DNA from: an uncultured Fidelibacterota bacterium
GTDB lineage: Bacteria; Fidelibacterota; Marinisomatia; Marinisomatales; UBA8229
Reading direction: 5' to 3'
Length of the DNA: 9,657 nucleotides
Assembly (NCBI GenBank): GCA_913054425.1
Contig: CAJXJG010000053.1
Location: 1 to 9,657 of the forward strand
Shown here piece by piece: positions 1 through 8,748 of this stretch (the first letter of the stretch is position 1; each line of letters opens with the position of its first letter). The notes beneath the pieces were generated by a model, which made no database searches, was not told where the DNA came from, and saw only the letters and a list, made by a program, of their open reading frames with translations. The translations under genes were made by a program, and so were the position numbers.

Positions 1-1136
1 TAAAATCCATGTTTTAAAGAATGACGAATATCATTATAGTTTAGTTTCCAGGCTTTATATACGACTTTATGGTTTTCATTTACTTGGCTTTTTGTTAAGG
101 GTTCTCCATCGATTTGGCGATGGGGACCAACCGGAATAATGTTTGTTGCGCCGTCAGATAGACGAATGCCTGTCCCAGCAAGAGCAACTTGCATCATGTG
201 TCTGGCAAAGTCACAAGTCGGATGGGTCATACCCTGATAAGCTGCCGTAATATTGGAAGAAGCAGTATAGTCGTAAACACCAAAGTGTGCTGCTATGCAC
301 CTTCCTTTTGCTGCTCTCACCAAATTCAGCAATGCTGAATTTCCATTGCTATCGAGAATGGATTGGGGTGTTTCAACCATAAGTTCCATTTTTAATGATT
401 GGGGTGTGAGGCCAGTATTTCTTTCAAGTGCTTCAAATAGGGAACCTAGAGCAGACACCTGTTCAGGTACAGTTACTTTTGGTAAAGTGACTACAAAATT
501 TTTCGGAAGTTTAACCTTTGTAATATTGATCAGGCTGGAGATAAACAGATCCAATGTGCGAATAGATCGAAGTTTTAGTTCCTCTGTCAGTGGTTTTATA
601 CGTATACCAATAAATGGTGGCAGTGAATTTTCATTCATACCTTTTGCTACTTCTTCAGCTGTACGTATGGCATCTGCATCTTCTTCTTCATCCGGCCGGT
701 GTCCGTATCCATCCTCGAAATCGATCCTGAAATCCTCCACAGGCTCACGTTTCAATTTTTCAACTACCCTGTCATACACAGTAACAGCGATGTAAGCTGA
801 AGTATCCTTCTCACCGACACTTTTTGGATCAGTTCTCAGTTGCTCGGCTAACCTGGAAATATCTCTTTTTTCTGCTGGTAAGGATTCGTGTCCTTTTAAT
901 TCGAGTGCTTTTGCAAATATATCAAAATGCGGTGCATATTCTTTTAAGTGTATAAGGGCAGCGTTACCCATCCTTTGCGAAGAATCTGCCCGGAAAAGAT
1001 GTGCTCCACCATACACGGTATGAACAGGTTGCCTGTTTGTAGATTCACCTGGATGAGTCGAATTGAATTGTGAATTGGCAGCTTTCAGCAGATCGAAAAC
1101 CGATTCCACTGTTTCATTTTTCAACGTCATTTTCAT
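1..1136 (-). CDS. DUF6986-like CitE/HpcH-fold aldolase or lyase (partial, C-terminus off the left edge)
   Basis: The frame is open for 378 codons from the ATG at 1136 to the window edge, so the C-terminus is missing. The sequence resembles the DUF6986 group of HpcH/HpaI/CitE-like TIM-barrel proteins. Visible motifs are VYGGAHLF (41-48), an acidic FEDGYG (140-145), GIRIKP (177-182) with Arg179, TLPK (217-220), MELMVETPQ (250-258) with Glu255, and FGVYDY (285-290) with Asp289. In CitE and malate synthase A, the Glu and Asp at the last two positions bind Mg2+, so the metal site looks intact. The start overlaps the stop of uraD as ATGA; a second ATG at 1130 is possible. No good Shine-Dalgarno is seen, so translational coupling is likely. 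The substrate is unknown. Its place at the end of an allantoin pathway suggests ureidoglycolate or glyoxylate chemistry, which is inference only. Some relatives carry the doubtful label phosphoenolpyruvate kinase; nothing here supports a kinase. Confidence 0.75.
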   Translation of the reverse strand, partial: MKMTLKNETVESVFDLLKAANSQFNSTHPGESTNRQPVHTVYGGAHLFRADSSQRMGNAALIHLKEYAPHFDIFAKALELKGHESLPAEKRDISRLAEQLRTDPKSVGEKDTSAYIAVTVYDRVVEKLKREPVEDFRIDFEDGYGHRPDEEEDADAIRTAEEVAKGMNENSLPPFIGIRIKPLTEELKLRSIRTLDLFISSLINITKVKLPKNFVVTLPKVTVPEQVSALGSLFEALERNTGLTPQSLKMELMVETPQSILDSNGNSALLNLVRAAKGRCIAAHFGVYDYTASSNITAAYQGMTHPTCDFARHMMQVALAGTGIRLSDGATNIIPVGPHRQIDGEPLTKSQVNENHKVVYKAWKLNYNDIRHSLKHGF

Positions 1137-1639
1137 GGATCAAGTAATTTTTCTATCCGCAGTATTGTGATTTCGTTTTGGTCGTTAGTTGCGATCAAAA
1201 GTTCTTCTTTTGGATCGTTGTTTATCCTTGCCTGTAATAATGCTAATATTTCTTCAGCGTTCTTTCCTGCGGCACAAACAATAAAGATATACCCAAACTT
1301 GTTTTCGTACAAACGATTTCCTTTTTCCAACTGTATTAATATGTCTTCCGAAACATCGTTTAATCCATTCTGTTCAGATAAAGAGAATTCAGCTGTTTTC
1401 TGAAATTTATTTCGAAGTGATTCCAGATCACCAATTTTAGGATGATGTTCAAATGCTTCAAGCCAATCTTGATTTGTCAAGGAAAACCATGTTTTTTTTG
1501 CGGCATCAAGCAGTTCAGTTCTATTAAGGAAAGGCCTTAGGTTTGTCATCATTTCCACCCATTTTGAAGAACCGCAGCAGATCGTTAATTGTTTCACCGC
1601 TTCATGATATGGTAATGAGTTTAATTCTTGCACTGTCAT
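1133..1639 (-). CDS. uraD: 2-oxo-4-hydroxy-4-carboxy-5-ureidoimidazoline (OHCU) decarboxylase
   Basis: This 168-residue protein should decarboxylate OHCU, the product of 5-hydroxyisourate hydrolase, to (S)-allantoin in the cytoplasm. It has the normal length and all-helical layout of the family. The catalytic His is in EHHPKIGD (64-71; His66 is the probable active residue). The SEQNGL segment (88-93), NRLYENKFGYIFIVCAAGK (108-126) and the C-terminal RIEKLL tail (161-166) also match family positions. The start at 1639 lies 34 nt after the allantoicase stop. A purine-rich AAAGG is present but too far upstream to be a convincing ribosome site. The stop TGA overlaps the start of the next gene as ATGA. 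Its substrate requires urate oxidase and HIU hydrolase, neither of which is in the window. Confidence 0.95.
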   Translation of the reverse strand: MTVQELNSLPYHEAVKQLTICCGSSKWVEMMTNLRPFLNRTELLDAAKKTWFSLTNQDWLEAFEHHPKIGDLESLRNKFQKTAEFSLSEQNGLNDVSEDILIQLEKGNRLYENKFGYIFIVCAAGKNAEEILALLQARINNDPKEELLIATNDQNEITILRIEKLLDP

Positions 1640-1673
1640 TTTTTAGAGCGCAAGCCTTTAGTGCTTATATTTC

Positions 1674-2672
1674 TCAGCTAAAAAGATGACCCAACACCCT
1701 TAACCTGCTTACACCGCCATCCGGGTAAATATTCAATCGAACATGGGTATATTGACTTACATCTTTTAATTCTATTTTGAAAATATTTTCCATATTGCCC
1801 TTAAGCTTGGTTTCAGGAAAAATTTTCTCCCATGTAACGTTGTCCAATAGGATCGAATCTGCATTTGCATTTGGAAAGAAACTTCCCTCTAAAGAACATG
1901 ATTCGGGAAAATTCCCCTTGAAGTGCGATGTATCTACTACGATTAATTCTGGTGTACAAGGAGCTCCAAGTTTGAGGATTACCCAATCATACCCAGTATC
2001 TCTGCGTCGCCGTGTTTCCCAGCCATCGCTCATGTCACTTGCGAAGCCCGGTTTAATTAGGTTTTCCATATTACCAAAGTGCATATTGCTGCAAGCCTGT
2101 GGTATACATCCATTTTCTATTGCAGCCGCATCAAACATCACTTGCCACTCAGCGAATTTATCATCCGGCTGTCCGAAAACCTTTAAACGGGCCACGCCAC
2201 CATCAGGATAGATATTGAGGCGCAGGTGAGTGAACACCTTATCGTCATTAATGGAGAACAGGTTTTGTGAATCTCCTTTTAATCCTGATTTTGTTAGAAT
2301 CTCAATCCAATTGCACTTTTCACTGATCAATTCATCCATCGATGAATAATACGGCATCTGGCATGCCTCCACCGATGAATGGGTAGGATGATTACCGACA
2401 AAATGGTTGGTATCAATATCTATTTTCTTTATCATCCCGCGTTTTCCTAATCGGATCAGGCACCATTCATGTCCTTTTTTTCTCCGTCTCCTTGTCTCCC
2501 ATCCATCCATCCATTTACCAATTTCGGTATACTTATCTGGAATGAATTCCCCACGGCCTTTTTTTAGCATGTTTTCTTTTGGTGCAAAGAATTCATCACT
2601 GGCCAATAATGCGCATCCTCCATTTTCTTCCGAGCTGAGATCGATAAAATTTTCTTTAGTTTTTTTCTGCAT
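1674..2672 (-). CDS. alc: Allantoicase
   Basis: The 332-residue enzyme hydrolyses allantoate to (S)-ureidoglycolate and urea. It consists of two tandem copies of the allantoicase beta-sandwich domain, roughly residues 20-167 and 193-327. The copies are plain in the paired motifs DGWETRRRR (56-64 and 216-224), DT-H-F-GN (87-94 and 247-254) and RLNIYPDGGV (151-160 and 312-321). Length and two-domain layout are standard for the Alc family, which is unrelated to the AllC-type allantoate amidohydrolases. The start codon lies inside the end of the allantoinase gene with a 17-nt overlap, and the first conserved motif begins well downstream of it, so a slightly later start cannot be excluded. The product ureidoglycolate needs a lyase or urea-releasing enzyme that is not recognised here. 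Confidence 0.96.
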   Translation of the reverse strand: MQKKTKENFIDLSSEENGGCALLASDEFFAPKENMLKKGRGEFIPDKYTEIGKWMDGWETRRRRKKGHEWCLIRLGKRGMIKKIDIDTNHFVGNHPTHSSVEACQMPYYSSMDELISEKCNWIEILTKSGLKGDSQNLFSINDDKVFTHLRLNIYPDGGVARLKVFGQPDDKFAEWQVMFDAAAIENGCIPQACSNMHFGNMENLIKPGFASDMSDGWETRRRRDTGYDWVILKLGAPCTPELIVVDTSHFKGNFPESCSLEGSFFPNANADSILLDNVTWEKIFPETKLKGNMENIFKIELKDVSQYTHVRLNIYPDGGVSRLRVLGHLFS

Positions 2673-4014
2673 CAGAATTCAAAATTGATCTTCCCAGCGG
2701 TCCGTTCACAAATTGACCTCTATCGAATATTTTATTTCCACGAAGGTAAGTTCTTTTTACAATACCAAATAGCTTTTCACCTTCATAGGGCGTTATTTTG
2801 TTTTTGAAATTGATCATAGTAGGTTCCACAACGAACGATTCTTCTGGGTTCCAGCAGACAAGATCAGCATCATAACCAGCCGAAATTTGTCCTTTACAAT
2901 GGTCTATTCCAACGAATTTAGCTGGGTTGTTGCTCATCCAATTTGCCAGCTGACCAAATGATAATCCCTGATCTATGCATTCTGTCCAAATGACCGGTAG
3001 GGACAATTGAAGAGAAGAAATTCCACCCCAGGCTAAATCAAACTTCCCCTCTGACAATTTTTTTAATTCTGGTAAACATGGTGAGTGGTCAGATGTGATG
3101 AAATCTATCGTGCCGGATATCAAGCCTTCCCAAAGTTGTTTTTTGTTCTCGTTATCCCTAATTGGCGGAGCACATTTAAAACGGGTATCACCATCTGTTA
3201 TTTTTTCTGAAATAAAATGGAGATAATGAGGACAGGTTTCTGCTGAAATAGGTAATCCTTCTTTTTGTGCCTGGGTTATATCATCCAATGCTTCTGATGA
3301 TGACAGATGGACAATGTGAATGGGTGTTTGGTATTCTTTACATAACTCGATCAATAGTTTAATCGCATTATTTTCCCATGATTTGGGCCTGGTCGCCAGG
3401 TAGCTTTCATACGTATGAAGATCTTTGCCATGATTGGAGTGGTCCTCCAGTTCTGCGTGTACCAATAGAGGTAAATCATAGTTTGCCAGGATGGATAATG
3501 CACTCCTCAGATCTGTTTCTGACACCTTTGGAAATTCATCAATTCCCGAATGACTCATGAAAGCCTTAAAACCCAACACACCCGATTTCACCAACGGTTT
3601 CATATCATCCAGGTTTTCGGGTATCAATCCTCCGTAATATCCACAGTCTACCCAGAGTTTATTGTAAGTAGATTCTAATTTAATCTCGAAAGCCTTTACA
3701 GTAGTTGTAACGGGTATGCAGTTTAAGGGCATGTCCACTAGCGTTGTGATCCCCCCGCTGCCAGCTGCCCTGGTGGCTGTCTCATACCCTTCCCAGTCGG
3801 TTCTTCCTGGTTCATTGATATGAACGTGTATGTCTACCAAGCCGGGCATGATTACATTATTTTCCATGTCATCGATCGGGCAGGTTTCAGGTGTATTTTC
3901 TATGGGTATTACATTGAGTATTTTCTCACCTTTGATCAACACTGCCGCGGCTCTCACACCCTCAGGCGTGACCACTCTTTGGCTGGTTATGGCACGGTCT
4001 GGAGTATTGGTCAT
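2656..4014 (-). CDS. allB: Allantoinase
   Basis: This 452-residue cyclic amidohydrolase opens the hydantoin ring of allantoin to give allantoate. It carries the full binuclear metal site of the family: HVH at 63-65 in PGLVDIHVHINEPG, the probable carboxylated lysine Lys150 in GFKAFM, His186 in VHAE, His236 in VHLSS and Asp309 in TSDHSP. Length, the small N-terminal beta domain and the C-terminal PAKFVGI-KG-I--G-DAD region all match allantoinases. Dihydropyrimidinase and dihydroorotase are related alternatives, but the neighbours on both sides (xdhC and allantoicase) favour allantoinase. The ATG at 4014 directly follows the TAA of xdhC with no intervening base, and the 3' end overlaps allantoicase by 17 nt, so translation is likely coupled at both ends. 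Confidence 0.95.
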   Translation of the reverse strand: MTNTPDRAITSQRVVTPEGVRAAAVLIKGEKILNVIPIENTPETCPIDDMENNVIMPGLVDIHVHINEPGRTDWEGYETATRAAGSGGITTLVDMPLNCIPVTTTVKAFEIKLESTYNKLWVDCGYYGGLIPENLDDMKPLVKSGVLGFKAFMSHSGIDEFPKVSETDLRSALSILANYDLPLLVHAELEDHSNHGKDLHTYESYLATRPKSWENNAIKLLIELCKEYQTPIHIVHLSSSEALDDITQAQKEGLPISAETCPHYLHFISEKITDGDTRFKCAPPIRDNENKKQLWEGLISGTIDFITSDHSPCLPELKKLSEGKFDLAWGGISSLQLSLPVIWTECIDQGLSFGQLANWMSNNPAKFVGIDHCKGQISAGYDADLVCWNPEESFVVEPTMINFKNKITPYEGEKLFGIVKRTYLRGNKIFDRGQFVNGPLGRSILNSDAEKN

Positions 4015-5001
4015 TTAATGTAAACTTTTATCTCTGTTTTGCAGGATCTGGGCAGCAACACTGACAGCAATCTCTTCCGGTGTGTTACTGGCCATGGGAA
4101 TTCCAACCGGAGCAGTGAATTTAGATAATTGATCATTTGATATATCTTCACTTTTCAGCTGCTCAATTATTTCAGCAATTTTTGGTTGACTGCCCATTAC
4201 TCCTATAAAATGAAAGGGTAAGTCTTTAGCCCCTAACAATCCACGGACATCAGAAACCACATCAGGGGTCATCACCACAACGTTTGTTAATTCCGGGAAA
4301 TTGATCTGTTTGCCCACTTCTTGAAAGTCATCAACGATCTGAACGGAACGAGCGTATTTATTCTCTTTTACAGTAGATACATTTTCCCTGGTGTCAAAAA
4401 CAAAAACATCATAACCCAACTGTTTCATTAATCGAGACAATGCGAGCGAGCAATGTCCACCGCCAATTATGGCTATTCGTTTGAAATTCATCAATTGTTC
4501 TTCATAGCGCCAATCACTTCCCTTGATAGACATTTTAATTTGGGGCTGATCTAGGCACGGCTCTTTCTTTTGAACATTCATTCCATTTGTATTAATGGAC
4601 AGAACAGCAGAATCATTTCCTTTCAAATGGGTTAGAATTTTTTTAATAACCTCACTGTCTTTTTCAGGTTGGCATAAATAATAAAGATTGGTTTGTTTCC
4701 CTGCGCAAATCATACCAGATTTTTCCCCTGTCCCTGACTTTCTATGGACGAGTGTTTGTAGCTCTGGTGTGAAACTGCCTTGATCCAGAATCTCATTTGC
4801 CCGCTTTAATATATTGTACTCCATAATCCCGCCCCCGATCGTACCCACGGGATCAATGTCTTTTGCCACAAGGAGCTTGGCACCAGTTGTGCCAGGGGAA
4901 TGTTGAGTGTGATCGGCTACTAAGGTCAAAAATACGTTTTGGCCTTTTTCCAGCAGGGAGCTGGCCGTCTCCCAAAAAGTATTTAAAGTAGATGGGGTCA
5001 A
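4015..5001 (-). CDS. xdhC: XdhC/CoxI-family molybdenum cofactor chaperone for xanthine dehydrogenase
   Basis: XdhC proteins bind molybdopterin cofactor, support its sulfuration and deliver it to xanthine dehydrogenase; they are not part of the final enzyme. The 328-residue protein has the N-terminal XdhC/CoxI domain with PGTTGAKLLV (36-45), GTIGGGIME (53-61) and a Cys99 segment GMICAGKQ (96-103). A Rossmann-like C-terminal domain follows, with the glycine-rich IAIIGGGHCSLALSRL (176-191), the acidic strand end FDTRE (202-206), IGVMGS (266-271) and NTPEEIAVSVAAQI (306-319). The start is TTG at 5001, one base after the xdhB stop. No ATG occurs before residue 60, which is already inside the conserved domain, so a non-ATG start is required. 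A GAGG lies about 12 nt upstream, rather far for a standard ribosome site. Confidence 0.92.
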   Translation of the reverse strand: MTPSTLNTFWETASSLLEKGQNVFLTLVADHTQHSPGTTGAKLLVAKDIDPVGTIGGGIMEYNILKRANEILDQGSFTPELQTLVHRKSGTGEKSGMICAGKQTNLYYLCQPEKDSEVIKKILTHLKGNDSAVLSINTNGMNVQKKEPCLDQPQIKMSIKGSDWRYEEQLMNFKRIAIIGGGHCSLALSRLMKQLGYDVFVFDTRENVSTVKENKYARSVQIVDDFQEVGKQINFPELTNVVVMTPDVVSDVRGLLGAKDLPFHFIGVMGSQPKIAEIIEQLKSEDISNDQLSKFTAPVGIPMASNTPEEIAVSVAAQILQNRDKSLH

Positions 5002-5002
5002 C

Positions 5003-7318
5003 TTAGATAGTTTCCTCAGCCAATGATACTGGTGAGGTGTCGTGATTTTTTAAATCATTGAGTAATTCAGGGTGCAAAGACATCAATATCTTTTCCGGGG
5101 TCAAAGGAGAGTGCAAAGCAAACTCCAAATCTGGCCTGAAGGCTTTCATGGAATGCCGGAGCGCAAAATAAGCTCCTATGCCGTACATAAGAGGCGGTTC
5201 ACCAACAGCTTTTGAACCGTAAGGTCCAAGTTCACTATCTGCATCTTCCAGAAATTTGACCTGGATATCATCCGGCATGAAATAGACATCTGGCACTTTG
5301 TAATTCGCCAAAGCGTTTGAGAGGAGCTGTCCTTTCTGATCATATTGGAGGTCTTCCGTAGTGACCCATCCCAGTCCTTGAGCAAGACCTCCTTCAATTT
5401 GGCCCAAGTCCACCCGTTCGTTTAATGGTCTTCCAAGATCGTGAACGATCTTTACAGAATCAATGTCATACCTGCCCCTTATACAATCGAGGGTTACTTC
5501 AACGATTGCAGTACCAACTACATGATAGGCAAAGGGTTCTCCTTTTTCTTTCTTTTTATCAAACCAGATATCTTGTGTAGCAAAAAAGGCGTGTGCGGAC
5601 AGACCGATACGAGCAAGATATGCCTTTTGGATCAGGTCACACCAGTTCAAACCCGTTTCCCTGCCGTTATGTAGAATTTTTTCATCTGATATTGTAATTT
5701 TATCTGCGCTAGTCACATTTAATTTTTCAGCGGCGAATTTTTTAATTCGTGACAGGATCTGGTTGATAGCAAGAACAGTTGCATTTCCATTCAGCAGCGT
5801 TGTTGAACTGGCAGCACTTGGAGACATGTTAGCTATGCGGGTAGTGTTGGTGCTTTCGATTTTAATGCGTTCCGGTCCAATTCCGAACGCTTCAGAAGCA
5901 ATCTTGGCGATATTGGTATACAAACCCTGTCCCATCTCGATTCCACCGGTAGTTACGCTTACGCTTCCGTCGGTATAAACGTGCACCAGGGCACTGGCCT
6001 GGTTCATGAATGTAGTGGTAAATGAAATACCAAAACAAACGGGCATGACTGCATATCCCTTTTTGGTGGCGAAGTGGTCCCTGTTGAACTGATCTATCCT
6101 GGTTTGAATTCCGTCAAAATCATAACTGCTTAATGTATCTTCCCATGTCCTTTGTATATGGTTATTTTGAAAAAGTTGCCCAAAGGGAAACGGGTCTCCC
6201 TTTTTTAACAGGTTTTTCCCTTGAATTTCCTCTTTAGGTTTATTGAGAACTTCGGCTACTTTTTCAAGAGCAGCTTCAATTACGAACATTCCCTGCGGGC
6301 CGCCAAAACCTCTGAAGGCAGTGTTTGGAGGGAGGTTTGTGCGGCAGCAAGTACCAGTTACCTGAACATTAGGAATAAAATAACTGTTGGTACTGTGGTA
6401 TAGAGTTCGTTCCAAAACAGCAGTGGAAAGGTCGGCAGCAGCTCCGGAATTCTGATAATGGTTGACTTCAAAGGCCACAATTATTCCGTCATTAGCGGCA
6501 CCGATTTTGAAGTCTGATATGTATGGATGTCTTTTTCCTGTCATTCGCATGTCTTCAGATCGATTCAACACTAGCTCCACCGGTTTGCCAGTATGCCACG
6601 CACCCAATGCCGCAAAACATCCAATCGGTGTTGCCTGGTCTTCCTTACCACCAAATCCGCCTCCGATGCGTTTCACATCAACCTCTATCTGGTTGTGATG
6701 GAACCCAAGTATCTTGGCAACTGTTCGCTGAGTGGCGTATGGACTCTGGGTAGAAGCATGAACACGGATGACATTTCCTTCCATAGGAATAGCCCGTGCT
6801 CTTTGGGTCTCAAGATATACATGTTCCTGTCCTCCAATAGTGCATGTTCCTTCCAGGATGATATCACACTCCTCCCATGCAGCATCCACATCCCCAATTG
6901 CAAGAGTACGGGGAGTACCAATGATCTCCCCCATTTGATAAGCTACTTTTGGATCAGTAATGATTGGTGATTCATCGAATTCAGCAGTGATGGCTTTAAC
7001 CCCTTTTCGGGCAGCTTGAGGAGTGGAAGCGATCACAACGGCTATGGGCTGACCGGCATAATGAACTTCACCATCTGCCAAAAGCAATTCGTCTTGAATG
7101 ATTGGACCGATCTGGTTTTCTCCGGGGATATCTTTGGCCGAAAGCACTGCTGCAACTCCAGGTATATCATTCGCTTTTTTTAGGTCACACTGAACGATTT
7201 TTCCGTGGGCAATCGGGGAGCAATAAATAGCAGCAAACAGCATTTCTGCTGGCTGGGGGAGATCATCTACATATTCTGATTCTCCGCGGACGTGAAAAAC
7301 AGCATCAATGTTTTTCAT
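5003..7318 (-). CDS. xdhB: Xanthine dehydrogenase, molybdopterin-binding large subunit
   Basis: The 771-residue catalytic subunit hydroxylates hypoxanthine to xanthine and xanthine to urate at the Mo centre and passes electrons to the FeS/FAD subunit. It opens with the typical VRGESEYVDDLP (10-21). Motifs seen are RIGGGFGGKE (217-226), NTAFRGFGGPQ (332-342), a long stretch matching the animal enzyme around GISFTTTF (430-437) and GGIEMGQGL (458-466), and GSKAVGEPP (701-709). Glu226, Arg336 and Glu707 correspond to Glu802, Arg880 and Glu1261 of bovine XDH, the purine-orienting residues and the catalytic base. This separates it from aldehyde oxidases and CO dehydrogenases. The start overlaps xdhA by 14 nt and is supported by an AGAGGAA ribosome site. 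The protein is full length, with a short C-terminal tail beyond the conserved region. Confidence 0.97.
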   Translation of the reverse strand: MKNIDAVFHVRGESEYVDDLPQPAEMLFAAIYCSPIAHGKIVQCDLKKANDIPGVAAVLSAKDIPGENQIGPIIQDELLLADGEVHYAGQPIAVVIASTPQAARKGVKAITAEFDESPIITDPKVAYQMGEIIGTPRTLAIGDVDAAWEECDIILEGTCTIGGQEHVYLETQRARAIPMEGNVIRVHASTQSPYATQRTVAKILGFHHNQIEVDVKRIGGGFGGKEDQATPIGCFAALGAWHTGKPVELVLNRSEDMRMTGKRHPYISDFKIGAANDGIIVAFEVNHYQNSGAAADLSTAVLERTLYHSTNSYFIPNVQVTGTCCRTNLPPNTAFRGFGGPQGMFVIEAALEKVAEVLNKPKEEIQGKNLLKKGDPFPFGQLFQNNHIQRTWEDTLSSYDFDGIQTRIDQFNRDHFATKKGYAVMPVCFGISFTTTFMNQASALVHVYTDGSVSVTTGGIEMGQGLYTNIAKIASEAFGIGPERIKIESTNTTRIANMSPSAASSTTLLNGNATVLAINQILSRIKKFAAEKLNVTSADKITISDEKILHNGRETGLNWCDLIQKAYLARIGLSAHAFFATQDIWFDKKKEKGEPFAYHVVGTAIVEVTLDCIRGRYDIDSVKIVHDLGRPLNERVDLGQIEGGLAQGLGWVTTEDLQYDQKGQLLSNALANYKVPDVYFMPDDIQVKFLEDADSELGPYGSKAVGEPPLMYGIGAYFALRHSMKAFRPDLEFALHSPLTPEKILMSLHPELLNDLKNHDTSPVSLAEETI

Positions 7319-8720
7319 AAAATTCCTCTATGGAAAGCCTGTTTGGAAAGAGGTTAACAAATGATTTGATGACCAGCTGGTGAATCAGTAACCGCTTGTA
7401 ATCTTTGCTTCCCCGTATGTCAGTAATGGGAGATATTTCTTCCTGTATTAATGTGATTGCATCATATAACAGGTCTTTTGAAATTGTTTGTTCTTTTAAG
7501 AATTTACAGGTTTTTTCCAGGTATAAGGGAACAGGCGCTACACCACCTGTAGCCATACAAATATTTTCAATAAAATTATTTTTCTCTACTATCTTTAAGG
7601 CCAGATTTACAGATGCAATATCTAGGCATTTCCGTTTAGATATTTTTTCAAAATGGATTTTAGTATCTGGCGAAAAAGAGGGGATCAGTATTTTCGTAAG
7701 GATCTCTGAATCTTTTTTATCCAACTGTTTATACCCTTTGTAAAAGGAGGTGAGTGGAACCTTTCTGGATCCTGTTCCATTTTGCAGAACAAGCTGGGCA
7801 TCCATTGCCATAAGGAGAATTGTCATATCCCCGATCGGTGATGCGTTGATGATATTACCACCAAGAGTTGCCCGGGTCCGGATTTGCCAGGATGCAATCA
7901 GGAACATATATTTTTCAATATCAGGGATAATATTAGTGATTTCCGGATGAGCTGCAAATTCCTCAAACGTGGTGAGTGATCCCACATGAATATGACCGTT
8001 TTTCGTGGCAACTCCTTTCATCTCTGGATTGAGATTTAAGATCCCGACAGATGATTCCCGCAAAATATCTCCTTCCTGGATGTATACGTCGGTACCACCT
8101 GCGATGAAAAAATATTCAGCAGATCCGTTAGGAGAAGTAAGGGGAGGAATCTTCTTTAATCTAGACGGGATATCCCTGAAATAATTGGGAATTCCTCCCA
8201 TATCAATAAGTGCATTCACGCCAGTCCTTTTACCGATTGATTCTTTAAAATGAGATTCACACGCCTTCAAGGATCTGTACCCTGTACAGCGACAGAGGTG
8301 CCCGCTCAAGGCACGATTGACAGAATCCTTGGAAATATCGGATTCTTCCTCCATGAGCCCGGCAGTTAAAGAGACTACAATCCCCGGTGTACAGAAACCG
8401 CATTGGGTTGCGCCCTCTTCCACAATGGCTTCCTGGACTGGAGAAAGTTCCGGCAGATTTAGTCCTTCGATTGTAACAAGGTGTTTCCCGTGGAGTTCTC
8501 CGGTAGGCATCAGGCAGGACGTTACAGGTTTGTAGGAGACCTTATCCTTGGCGAGTTCGCCGATGATCACTGTGCAGGCCCCACAGTCACCCTCACGGCA
8601 GCCCTCTTTGGTCCCCATCATTTTCTCGTTCTGTCGAAGAAAATCCAGAACAAGGGTACCGGGATGTGCATCAGTGATTACCTCCCGGCTGTTCAGAATA
8701 AATTGAGTGTTTTGCGCCAT
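7305..8720 (-). CDS. xdhA: Xanthine dehydrogenase, [2Fe-2S]/FAD small subunit
   Basis: This 471-residue electron-transfer subunit carries both iron-sulfur clusters and FAD, and passes electrons from the Mo centre to NAD+. The N-terminal plant-type ferredoxin domain has CREGDCGAC plus Cys69 (Cys41, 46, 49, 69). The second cluster domain has CGFC (107-110) and CRC (143-145). A linker leads to a FAD-binding domain with FIAGGTDVYI (205-214) and TRATLGGNIINASPIGD (282-298), then the CO-dehydrogenase flavoprotein C-terminal domain to the end. The FeS+FAD fusion is the usual XdhA arrangement in two-subunit bacterial XDH. The ATG at 8720 is 28 nt after guaD, with only a weak GGA upstream. The last 14 nt overlap xdhB. 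Confidence 0.97.
   Translation of the reverse strand: MAQNTQFILNSREVITDAHPGTLVLDFLRQNEKMMGTKEGCREGDCGACTVIIGELAKDKVSYKPVTSCLMPTGELHGKHLVTIEGLNLPELSPVQEAIVEEGATQCGFCTPGIVVSLTAGLMEEESDISKDSVNRALSGHLCRCTGYRSLKACESHFKESIGKRTGVNALIDMGGIPNYFRDIPSRLKKIPPLTSPNGSAEYFFIAGGTDVYIQEGDILRESSVGILNLNPEMKGVATKNGHIHVGSLTTFEEFAAHPEITNIIPDIEKYMFLIASWQIRTRATLGGNIINASPIGDMTILLMAMDAQLVLQNGTGSRKVPLTSFYKGYKQLDKKDSEILTKILIPSFSPDTKIHFEKISKRKCLDIASVNLALKIVEKNNFIENICMATGGVAPVPLYLEKTCKFLKEQTISKDLLYDAITLIQEEISPITDIRGSKDYKRLLIHQLVIKSFVNLFPNRLSIEEFYEKH
7323..7329 (-). promoter_or_regulatory. Shine-Dalgarno site of xdhB
   Basis: AGAGGAA on the minus strand lies 4 nt before the xdhB ATG at 7318, within the last codons of xdhA. 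It is the clearest ribosome site in the operon and supports both this start and independent re-initiation inside the 14-nt overlap. Confidence 0.6.
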
Positions 8721-8748
8721 TCTAATCCAGGTTTATTTTATATAAATT

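Noticed and set aside
295..795. Plus-strand open frame of 166 codons
   Set aside because: It lies wholly inside the minus-strand DUF6986-like gene, whose translation shows conserved catalytic motifs; the plus-strand translation is low-complexity Ser/Phe-rich with no recognisable domain.
1640..1673. Possible terminator or promoter between allantoicase and uraD
   Set aside because: The 34-nt gap has no stem followed by a T-run and no promoter-like pair; it is an ordinary intra-operon spacer.
1777..2211. Plus-strand open frame of 144 codons
   Set aside because: Antisense to allantoicase, where both repeat domains are clearly coding on the minus strand.
6593..6970. Plus-strand open frame of 125 codons, and shorter ones across the xdhB region
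   Set aside because: Antisense shadow of xdhB; no motif, no ribosome site, and strong conservation on the opposite strand.
5003..7318. Aldehyde oxidase or CO dehydrogenase large subunit as alternative identity for xdhB
   Set aside because: Residues corresponding to the purine-binding Glu802 and Arg880 of bovine XDH are present, and the neighbours are all purine catabolic.
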